Source of the DNA: Thunnus maccoyii
Lineage: Eukaryota > Chordata > Actinopteri > Scombriformes > Scombridae
Assembly (NCBI RefSeq): GCF_910596095.1
Contig: NC_056543.1
Coordinates: 21,290,542 to 21,354,541, forward strand
Direction of reading: 5' to 3'
Length of the DNA stretch: 64,000 bases
Shown here piece by piece: positions 36,701 through 64,000 of this stretch. Numbering within the stretch: position 1 is the stretch's first letter; every line of letters begins with the position of its first letter. The notes under the pieces were generated by a model. The model did not search any database. It saw nothing but the letters and a program-made list of their open reading frames with translations, and was not told the origin of the DNA. The translations under genes were made by a program, and so were the position numbers.

Positions 36701-37427
36701 TTCTGCAGCTGTTAAAAACAGAACAGGACAGTTTGATGCTCACTTCAGAAACTACAGCCCGAGTAATTGAGCTACATTGAGGCTTCTGCCATGAAATTAT
36801 GTTGTTTTCGTCTGAGATTACAGTATAACACACTGTGATGTTGCATCTCATTAAATATGCTGATAATTCCTAACCTTACACCTAACGTTACCAAAGTCGA
36901 TTTACTTTAGTACTTACCGTAGTCAGTTCAAATTACTATGTTGGTTAACAACGTACAGTATGTTACGTTCATGTTGCAGAAACTATAAGCTTAAACTTAC
37001 TAATGTTCGCTACGTTGCATTAACTGTGTTTTGACAAAGGATAAATTTGCCAACTGGTCACTTTTCATGGACATTTAAATGTTAGCTTGTAAGCTAGAAG
37101 CCTTATAGCGTTAAAGTAAACCAGCCGGCTAACCTGCTAACAGGTATCGGTTAGCGCTGTTAGCCTCTTAACTACAGGTGAGTAACGCCATTTCACTAAC
37201 ATGTTCCAGGTTTGTGAAAACACAAGAGGAACTGCACGACGTTTAAATTAATGTAAGTTTTTACTGTGGAAATTACCAAAAAACAGCTCTATGTTAATAA
37301 ACTACTGGTTAGCTATACGAAGCTAATGTTAGCTGTTTTTGACAAATCATAGCGAACGTTATCGGCGTCGACCATTAACTCACCGTTTAAAATCTCTCAT
37401 AAGTCTCCTTCTAGCCGGGGTTGACAT
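33702..37427 (-). CDS. ube2a: Ubiquitin-conjugating enzyme E2 A (Rad6 homologue)
   Basis: This E2 enzyme works with RAD18 (PCNA monoubiquitination in DNA-damage tolerance), RNF20/40 (H2B ubiquitination) and UBR-type ligases. Six exons on the minus strand: 37427-37384, 35511-35431, 35318-35293, 34759-34670, 34590-34502 and 33830-33702. They join to exactly 152 residues, the length of human UBE2A/UBE2B, with all phases matching. The N-terminus is [15 protein letters not shown]; the catalytic Cys88 is in GSICLDIL (codon complementary to 34568-34570); HPN precedes it. UBE2A is preferred over UBE2B because the protein has [20 protein letters not shown] and VRFVSKMF. The last residues are SWRDS, combining the Arg of UBE2A with the final Ser of UBE2B. 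The gene converges on ing1 and is intact, with introns, so it is not a retrocopy. Confidence 0.95.
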
Positions 37428-37980
37428 GGCTCAACTTATGAAACGCGTATTGGCAACACTGAGATTTTAGCAGGAGCTTGTTTTCTATCAAAACGTCGGG
37501 GTATTTAATGGTTATCGGACACCATCCCACAGTTAACCCGTTCACGGCCACCTCTCTCCGTCGTTCGCTGATAATCCGGCCTCCCTCTGGCAAACCCAGC
37601 GAGGTTTAAAGGACGATACCACATCGTGAATAGGGGGGGCGTTACAAATGCTAAATTACACACACTTGTCTGGCGTCGAATATCAGTTCAAGTTTACGTT
37701 TCTGTGACATTATTTATATTTGTACATATATTTATGATGTACACCTGCAAAATACACATAACCATTGTTATTTTATTTAACAGCATTTTTTGTACTCCCC
37801 CTCTCCCCATTTTTTGCGGCGGAGACGTCGTCTGTTACGGGGCGTGGCCACAATGACGCGATGTTTGTGCAGCGCTGCGCAGCCACGACGATGATGACGA
37901 TAATGATGATGAAGGTCGGGCCTTTCAACTTACTGTCAATTTTACTGGGAACATTAATCCAACTTCTCGAGGTCTCGCCC
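37428..37980 (-). promoter_or_regulatory. GC-rich upstream region of ube2a
   Basis: The ATG at 37427 is preceded by a CpG-containing region. At 37817-37905 there are GGAGACGTCG (CRE-like) and CAGCGCTGCGCAGCC. There is no TATA box. This suits a housekeeping promoter; the transcription start is not determined. Confidence 0.4.
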
Positions 37981-38029
37981 ACCGTTTGAATTTTTTTCCA
38001 TGATTGAATTCAGAAAGTATTTTGAGTCT

Positions 38030-38707
38030 ATCCAACTCATAAACAATAAAATTTAATTTGTACCGCATTTTTCATTGATAGTGAAACTCAAAGTGCTACA
38101 GTATAAAATAAAATAAAACACAAAACATAAAGAAAATAATAATGATAAGAGTTAAGATGAAATAGCCTTCCGGAATATAAAGGTTTTTAGGCCTGTTTTA
38201 AGAGTCTGGGTCTCTGCTCCCCTCAGATTAGGAAGGCTGCAGCAGAGCAGAAGGTAGAGTTTGCTCCAAGGATTTTTTTTAAAGAAATCTGATTTTACTG
38301 CCTACCTTTTCTGTTGAGTTATTTTTCTATTTATTTATTGTTTTTACCCTTTGTCCTGTCACCATGTTGACTGTATCAACATCAACAATTCAGAGTGAAG
38401 TCATGTCCTGTATGTTCTCTTTATGTCATTATGATTCCTAAAGTGTTTTCTGTTATTGTATTATTGTCACACGTTATAAGTAATGCTTTATGTGAATAAA
38501 ATGATGGGTGTCGGGCATGGGGAAAGTTTAACATGTAGAGTTCAAAGTATCCTGATAAGATTTTCTATCCAGCTAACAAACTAAAACCTGATAATTAATT
38601 ATTGGCTTAAATTACATCTTTGCCAGGTTATTAAAAAAATGAAATGAAGAATAATCAGAGTTTATGTTTCTCAGAAAATCATTCATGAGTAACTTGGTTC
38701 TGCGTTT
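38030..38707. other. Gap between ube2a and ankrd10
   Basis: AT-rich, with no supported gene. The stretch near 38280-38515 is T-rich and ends in GTGAATAAAATG, reminiscent of a retroposon 3' tail, but the family was not recognised. Confidence 0.4.
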
Positions 38708-38713
38708 TTTATT
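38708..38713 (-). terminator. Candidate poly(A) signal of ankrd10
   Basis: TTTATT on the plus strand is AATAAA on the minus strand, about 300 bases after the ankrd10 stop at 39017. Assignment is by position. Confidence 0.4.
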
Positions 38714-39016
38714 AATATCAAGAGGAGGGATCAGCCCACTTCCAATTGAGACAGACAAAATCTTAGTATTGGCAGTGGTTCAATACAGATGCTTACTTTC
38801 TTAATCAAACTTATATCACAAGCTAAATAAACACTTTCTTTTTAACAACACAAACAAAAATCCACCTCTTAATCAACATTGACAGCTACAAATATCAGAT
38901 CCATCCACAACAATGAACAATGAATGAATTTCAATGAATAACTGGACCATTCAATGGCTTTAAGGCAAATGAATGCTTATTTAGGCTAACAGCCCGTTAA
39001 CTGGGTCCTTTGTAGT

Positions 39017-56790
<17,774 letters not shown>

Positions 56791-58499
56791 AGCAGCATAT
56801 TAATCAATGGCAGATATACCGGGAGCCGCTTCAAAATATTCTTCTAAAAATATTCAAAATATTCTGCATTCGTACGAAGAGAATGATATAACAGTTGAGG
56901 TCTGGTTAGGTTATAGGTAATGGCCACTTTTGGTGTGGGTTAAAGATACTCTACTTCCTTAAAGTTAACCTTTGTCGTCATGGCAACGGTAAACATCACA
57001 TACAGCTAATCAATTTTTTGCAAATCAGTTACAAATCTCGCGAGAGTTTCGCATATTTAGGGTTACCATCTAGACTGGATCTCATGCTCCTGATTTATAT
57101 ACAGTATGCTCCTGACTCATGACCACTCTTCTTGCTGTTGCAGCCTCACAAGTATTACCGCCACCCTCTGGTCCTTTCTACATAAATACACACAGAATTA
57201 ACACATATAACTATAGATACCCCTTTTTTACTTTTTATTTTTACAATCCACAAGGTTATGTATATAGCCTAAGTATTAATACCCCCTCCCTCCCCCCGGA
57301 TTCTGCACTTCAATGACTCTTTTTCCATTACTGCCATATGTTTACAATGCCATTTGCACAGAGCTCTACTACAAAAACTGTGCCCCTTTTTTATGCTTAG
57401 TACTTAGTTACTCTCCACCACTGCTTACTATCTCATAATTATGAAAAAAAGAAAATCTCATAAGTTACAAGGTAGATTCTGTACATGTTACACCTTGTTG
57501 TACCCCTCAGATTCTGTTAGCCTGATAGGAATTTCATCCACTTTATTGCATACTTTATTTTGATATATACGTATATACATACTATGGTTTTGCTTACTGT
57601 ATTTTCAATCTTATGTCATTGTCATGAAACCATGAGCATATTTGCTTTTCTTGCTGTCACTCCCAACTATTTTGGAAACAAATGGAGGAATGGTTCAAAT
57701 AAAGGAATGTATGTTGAACTCAGATCACATGTAGATGTGTGGACTGGTTAAGAAAGAGAAACTAGAAAATCTGCTGATTAACACAATTCTCATAATGGCA
57801 AAATATTATATACACAAAGCCAACGTTATGAAAACCCCACCCACTTTTAATGCTTTTTTATAATGAATGTCAGTTATATTATAAATCCCAGAAGTATATG
57901 AATTTATAATCTGCAAAATAACTGCTGAAATGTGTAAAACTGTACAAATGAATAGACCCTAAATGTACTAACCTTTAATTTAAATTAAAGACAGATTTAT
58001 ATTAATTTATCTTTTTTGTTTATTGTATTGTTCATTGTGTATTATTTACAACTTATATATTTTAATTTAATTCTTCTTTTTAATAGTTTGATTTTATGTT
58101 TGATCTTTGTTTTCTCTTTCTACTCAGACACATGCCCAGGACTTTTAATACCATGGTTGACTTGCCTTGTTGTTTGTAAATGTATTGTTCAATAAGGCAT
58201 AAATAAATAAACAATATCATCAACTACTCAGTGACATTAATGTCTCATAGTGTCCCAAACCAAGGAGTAAATAAAAATGAAATAAATCAGGTATCAAGCA
58301 TCTGTCTTCTACAATAGCGATGACTGATGACTGACCTTTTGTCATGATAATCAGATCAGGATCTCATTACAAGGAAACTAGATCCTGGTCTGGTAATTAT
58401 GGGATAGTTTTTTCATAATAATGAGAAAGTCATAAAATAAATAGATAATAATAAAAGTCATAATTGCGTTGGTGAATGCAATGTGCTCTCATTATTTTC

Positions 58500-58940
58500 T
58501 GCCACCAGGGCGCAGAAGAACTTCAAAAACAAGCTGGTAGACGCAGCACTGACGTCACTAACCAGCCAAAATCCCCACTGATACTCCTGCCTCTCTTTAC
58601 AGAAATCCAAAGTCTTCTGCATTATTTAAGCCATACGAAGAACCACAAATGTGCATCTATTTGTTTATTTACTTTTCTATCTTCAATTCTCTCTTATTTT
58701 TGTAGTTTGTTTTTTTCAAATATATGATTATATTCTTTTACCTATTGTCCCTTTTATTTTTTGATTCTTTTATGCTCTTAAATGGAATTGTTGGACTGTT
58801 TCTTTTTGTGATGTTTTTTTCTGTATTTGTGTGATACTTTCTTTTTGTTTTCTTTGTACATTATTATTTCCCAATAAAGTTAAAAAAAAAAAAAAACAAC
58901 AACAAAAAACAAACAAACAAACAAACAAACAAACAAAAAA
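58500..58940 (+). repeat. Retroposon-like tail with poly(A) and (AAAC)n
   Basis: A T-rich segment runs into CCCAATAAAGTT followed by a run of 14 A and then AACA/AAAC repeats to 58940. The poly(A)-like end with a preceding AATAAA suggests a retroposed sequence in plus orientation. The source was not recognised. Confidence 0.4.
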
Positions 58941-59699
58941 CAGGGCCCCAGCTGTCCAAGGGGCCTAGAAAGCTACACATTGTAAACTTGTTTGAGCTTA
59001 TTTAATTGAAAATTTGTTTAGGAATTTGCACCACTGAAACATTATATCAGCTGACATAATAAGGGCCTTCTAAAGGATTGATTTAAAAAATTTTAAGTCA
59101 GTCTTAAAACAATACTGATGCTCATATGTGCTGTACATTGAAAGCACTGTTGGTGGCTACAAAGAGATCCCTTCTTATATGAATAAGATATGGGAGGACA
59201 AAATCCACAATCCTATTTTTGTACAAAAATTAATGTCAAAGATCAGCTAAAGCTAATCTGAAAAGTCTGACATGTGGAGGCCACTTATCCACAATATATA
59301 TTTAATATTTATTGTTATTAATAATGTTACTATTTTGCTTACTAATCCTGTTGCCAGGTGGTCTGCTCTGTATTCTAGCAGCACATTAATGAAGCAGTAA
59401 TATTTTCACAGTTGTGTCTTACAGCTGCCTGGCTTATGTGTTTAGTGTGTGATATTTTCATTTTACTAACTTTGATGAACTATTTCTAAACATTTTATGA
59501 AGAGTGATAGTATGAATGTTAACATTGTAGTACTACTTTATTGTTGTGTAACACTGCTCTGCATGGCCACTGTATGCAAATATGATGATTATCAGCATTG
59601 CTCATTTGTGTTTTGTTGTTTCATGTTGTTTTGCATGGCTGCACATAATGAATTGTGGATAGCATATATTGCTATATTATTGCATCAATGTTTTTCACT

Positions 59700-59840
59700 T
59701 TTCAAAATTTTACTTAGGTAAAAATACAAAAGTATTATCAGCAAAATCTACTTAAAAGTACTCATTATGCAGAATGGCACCTTTCAGTTATATTACAGTA
59801 TATTATATTATTATTACTGATGCATTAACATATTTGTTTG
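59700..59840. repeat. Dispersed percomorph repeat
   Basis: The phrases TACTTAGGTAAAAATACAAA, AAAAGTACTCATTATGCAGA and GAATGGCACCTTTCAGTTAT, followed by TTATTACTGATGCATTAACA, match a repeat I recall as abundant in percomorph fish. Class uncertain; the copy is diverged and incomplete. Confidence 0.55.
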
Positions 59841-61757
59841 GATTTTCGTCTTTTTTGAGTAAACTGTCAGCAGTCTAAAAGAAAGTTCAATTCATATTCT
59901 GGTCACAATGATAATTTCTGCCATTTGCATGCTTCTTCATTAAAAGTGGTGATGTCAAACATGTCCATCTCAGTCTAATTATAAAATCGTTTTCTCTCCT
60001 GTCTTAATTAAGTCTACAGCTCTGTTTTAACCTTAATCCTACCGACTGAGGTCCCTGCAGACCCCAGAGGTTTACTTTTCATCATATTTCTCAGGTGCTT
60101 TATTCTATCATTCCATTTTTTCATGACTTTGTCAATCAATTTGTTCCTAATGACTTCATAGCATTGTTTTCTGTTTCTATTTTAATTAGTGCTTTTTAAA
60201 AATAACAATGTATTGGGGTCCTGGGGGACCACAGTCAAAAGCCAATTCTGCTTGTGCAGTTTTAACAGATGGAACTATTTATTGATTTCATGTTTGCAAT
60301 GGGTCCTAATTTAAAGTGTCACCCACTACCAGGGGGGTTAGGAGCACTCTGTCAGTCATTTTGAAGGCTTTGTGGAAAAACTGTACTTGGGATAAAAACT
60401 GAAATTTGTATTAAAGAAAAGTGTATATTTTCATTTTACACAACAAGCAAATTTGTAACTTTCCTAAAATAATAATAATCTTTTTTTCCACATGACATTA
60501 ATTACATAACTAATAATGTTTTGAGAAGAAATGAGTTAACATTTTGCTATGATGGTTGTTTCTTACAGTAGTTTATTCTTGAGATCCCCAGGGGGCCCAG
60601 CCAGTAGTCCTTGTATGTTATATATGTTGGAAGTATGAGGGTTAATACCATCCCCACAAAACTTAAAATACAAAGTTAGGACTGATCAAATTGAATTTCT
60701 CATGGTCCCATAACTATGACATAGTACTCTTTCATAATTACGAGATAGTATCTCAAAATTTCTATTAATTAAGTCAAAATTTGAGCTTTAGTATCTCACA
60801 TTAGTATCTAGAATTTCAATATCTGAGCTGGTGTCATCTGGAGGCCATCATCCATTTAGAGCGAAACACAGATCAATCAAACTGAAAGACAATATTTACG
60901 ATTGGCTAATGCCTCACAGTGGAAATATGTAAAACAGGCCACAGAGATGATGACATTTTAAGCAAACAATCTGCTCTGTCTTTTTTTTACCACAAGATGG
61001 GAGTATACAACCAAAACTGGACACAAGTGAGCTATTCACCAGTTAGAACAGGGAAGAGATGACACACATGTGGTAATAGAAAAATATTTGGTTTTCTTTC
61101 TTTTTTTATTTATGTGTTTTCGTTACATAAGGTTTTTTTGTATATAAAGCCATAACACTAGACATACAGTAAGCTATGTATAACAAACCCTTTTATCAGC
61201 CATAACTGTTTCTGTGGTGAAGTACTCTGTACACTGGGGGGAGAGTTTCACCTCAGTCAGTCACCATTACTGCATGATATAGTGTGGATGTCCCTCTTGG
61301 ATGTGAGCCATAATAAGCCAATTATGGTTCAATATCAATCCATATCAATTCAAATCAGACCAGGAGCAGTCTTAGATTGTATTCCTGGTTTCATTTAGCA
61401 TCCACGAGTTGAATTCTTAATCTACAAAGTTGAAGAAAAAAAGACAGAAAACAAATGAGGATTAGTAGCAGTAATATCACATTTATGTAGAGACAGTTTC
61501 ACTCTTCTTAACAAAAGCTTGGAAAGCTCTTGTTGTCCCACTTATTTAACTCTAGAGCTCCGCTCATCCATCCATTTTGCTCATCCTGTGGAGGGTCACA
61601 CACTGTCCAGTTTTCTATTAAGAGAAAAGCTTTGGAATGAAAAGCATCTTAATGACCCTCTGTGAAGTGCGTCATCCTGATATCGCTGTGATGATTCAAT
61701 CCGTTGGCCAACCGTTTGCTCTGGGAACCACCTCATTACCCAATTTTCCCAACTCAC

Positions 61758-62215
61758 CTCCTTCACCTGTTTTCAACAAGAGACAACAAGGTCAAGATGT
61801 ATAGATGTGGGCACTAATGAATTCAAGACAACACAACAATAAGCAGAAATGTTTTGAGGAGCAGGTATGTGACACACAAACATGCGCTTTAAGGAGCATT
61901 TGAAGACCTTACAAGTGTAAAGCAGCATGTTTTTCTTGTCTCTACACATAAAAACATTGTCTACTTACATTGTGTTAAAAAAAACCCTGTATATGCTATA
62001 TTTAATTGAATATTAGTATTGTAATCCATACAAACATGCTTGAGTCCAGCTTCAACAAAAGATGCAGAGACAAAGATACTTACTGTTATACATATATAAC
62101 ATTTTCAGGAAGTTTCAAATCTTCCTGTGGCGTCTAAGATGTTAGGGAGGGTTAAACTCAGCAGTTTCAGTCTTGGATCAGGGAATCATGTTCTCTTCAG
62201 TCAGCCCTTGTTGAC
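61758..62215 (-). ncRNA. Weak candidate for a spliced non-coding transcript
   Basis: On the minus strand, 62215-62084 looks like an internal exon: ATTCATTCAG precedes it and the strong donor GTAAGTAT follows it. Further on, AAAACAG|GTGAAGGAG|GTGAGT at 61766-61758 would be a 9-nt microexon. All three frames of the first segment contain stops, so it is not coding. A minus-strand AATAAA occurs at 61105-61110. This is splice-motif evidence only and could be chance. Confidence 0.2.
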
Positions 62216-62229
62216 CTGAATGAATCATA

Positions 62230-64000
62230 CTCAGTGTGGACAATCAGTTATGGAATTTGGTACAGTAAATAACTTCATTATGTGTGATAAATCAGAAGTT
62301 TTTGGGTGCAGTAACCTAGATTGCTTTTTTAAATTAAATGATTTGTTAAGTTAATATTTAAATTGCTGTATTTATGTATATAGAGCGCTAGTAACTAAAA
62401 GTTTTATATCACAACTTTTCCAACCTTTATTTGAGTCTGTTATGTAGTAAAGGCACAGCAGCCGGTGTTGCTATCATGGACGGGGTCAAGGAAGGACTTC
62501 TATGCAAATACATTGTGGTAACTTGTGTTTTCATCCTGTGTCACATTTCAGTTCCACAAAACTATTTGTTCATTTTGCATTTTGCTACAAAATGAGAATT
62601 TGTGTTCTTATGTTTGGTGTTTATATTTGCAAGTATTTTATTTATAACACCTTTGATAGGCAGTGCATGCTGTGATAGTCTCCAGCTGCGTGCAACATTG
62701 CACATAATAGTTTAGAGAATAGATGAATGGATGGTTGCTATGTGTATTATATTTCATGACAGAATAAAACCAAACTGAATCTATGTTGTGTGCTGATGCA
62801 GCTGTCGGCTGGCTGCTCTTTTGCAACCAGCCCTTTTATGTTTATGAGCTCCTGTATGTAGGCTTAAGCTGTCTACATCAGCTGTCTGGCTCTGGGCACT
62901 TTAAAACAATGTGGGAAAACACCCAATATGAGGCTTCATTTATAAAGCTACTGCAAACAGCTGAAACTGTCGTCACTGAAGTTACAAAATGCAGCAACAA
63001 CAAATCATATAAATTATTTCATATAAAAAAATGAATTTACATTAATATCATGTTTTAGTGTAACAAATTTAGAGAATACTGGGGACAGGGATTCATATTA
63101 CAACCTAATTTTGCCTGAATTTGACCATTTCTCTATTGTCACAAAAGCACTAAGGAAGTAGTAATAATATTGTGTATGAAATTGTTTGAAAAGTTATTAA
63201 ATTTTTATGAAATTATTTCATCACTTGTAAAACAAATGTGTGTGTAGCATAATAGCTAAAAGTAATGAGTGCCACATGTGCTTTATTGAAGGAAAGTAAA
63301 ATTTGTGAGATCTATACGAGCCCTACATAAAAAATATGTATTTATGTAGTAAAGTTTCATGTTTAAAGAACCTCAGTGACAAGAATCCCTCAGGGCTGTA
63401 CAGTAAGGAGAAGACTGTGTCTATTGTGCATTGCCATACACTCATTATGTAATGTCAGCCAGAGAATAGTTAGAAGTTTAGAAGCACAGTAAACAAGTTG
63501 CTAAAAAGAGCTTTGATCAGTGCTCTCTTCATTCATTATCCCAAAGGACAACAGACTTGGAGCATATTCAGAGTGAAACTGAGGGCAGTCAAAACACAAC
63601 ATGCATAATAAAGTTTCCTGACTGTGTATTTTGTGCTGACAGTTTCTCTTTATTATTAAAGCAGGGTGATACCACCCGGACCAAACAAGCAACTATATCA
63701 GTTTTTTGGCAGGCTGAGTCAAATACCAAAGAAGCACGTTTGATCTCTGAGTACAAAAGATCAGGTCACATCAAAAAACTTTTTCTGCAGGGCTTTCATT
63801 ACCTTTAGATCATCATGGCTGCTTCAAAGTTGCGACTACTGCATACTGGTCTAGACAATAGACAAGAGAGGTGGTGTTAGGTCAGCGCAGTAAAAAAATA
63901 AAAGAGTTGTTGTTATATAGATGAAAGAGGACTTTACAGCTGAATCACTGGAGCTTTTTTTCCTTTTTGTGGGTGAATCATATTCAGTTCTGTTAAGCCT
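62230..64000. other. Intergenic DNA with no recognised feature
   Basis: AT-rich sequence with only short unrelated ORFs. I see no exon, RNA gene or classified repeat to the end of the window. Confidence 0.5.

Larger units (their letters stand above)
56791..61080. other. Intergenic DNA downstream of the ankrd10 promoter
   Basis: No coding gene was recognised. It contains diverged repeat fragments of the CTCATAATTATGAGA type (near 57435, 58340-58450 and 60690-60800), a retroposon-like tail with poly(A) and an AAAC run (58850-58940), and a percomorph repeat at 59700-59840. The next gene in the human order, ARHGEF7, was looked for and not found. Confidence 0.6.

Overview
The window is from a ray-finned fish, most likely a percomorph teleost. 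It is AT-rich vertebrate DNA with short GT/AC microsatellites, small nonautonomous DNA transposons with hAT-style or TA target-site duplications, and dispersed repeats I recognise from percomorph genomes. Genes are intron-rich and highly similar to human genes. The order col4a2 > rab20 < naxd > ing1 > ube2a < ankrd10 < resembles human 13q34 (COL4A2-RAB20-NAXD-CARS2-ING1-ANKRD10), with two differences: nothing resembling cars2 lies between naxd and ing1, and ube2a (Xq24 in human) sits between ing1 and ankrd10.

Layout. 389-11607 (+) holds the last 30 coding exons of col4a2, about 1,329 residues of Gly-X-Y helix plus the C-terminal NC1 domain; the 5' part of the gene is outside the window. 13429-18323 (-) is rab20 in two exons, tail to tail with col4a2. 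21348-27118 (+) is naxd in ten exons. Its first intron carries, on the same strand, two exons (22023-23151) encoding a Myb/SANT (trihelix-type) DNA-binding protein. 29343-31859 (+) is ing1 in three coding exons. 33702-37427 (-) is ube2a in six exons with an intact 152-residue product. 39017-56530 (-) is ankrd10 in six exons with a 10.7 kb third intron. From 56531 to the end I see no protein-coding gene, only promoter sequence, diverged repeats and one weak candidate for a spliced non-coding transcript.

The genes do not form an operon or a common pathway. They cover basement-membrane collagen, a phagosome/endosome GTPase, repair of damaged NAD(P)HX, two chromatin or ubiquitin factors (Ing1 reads H3K4me3; Ube2a is the Rad6 E2) and an ankyrin-repeat protein. 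All exon boundaries given were derived by hand from splice motifs and reading phase; every joined CDS keeps one frame with no internal stop.

The most interesting signals are these. The Myb/SANT exons in naxd intron 1 have no visible poly(A) signal and end with an in-phase donor that could splice into naxd exon 2, predicting a DNA-binding/NAXD chimera. naxd exon 5 has a (TG)n tract in place of a polypyrimidine tract and a GC 5' splice site. ankrd10 has two mutually exclusive C-termini, depending on use of a donor inside exon 5. ube2a has an unexpected position inside a 13q34-like block.
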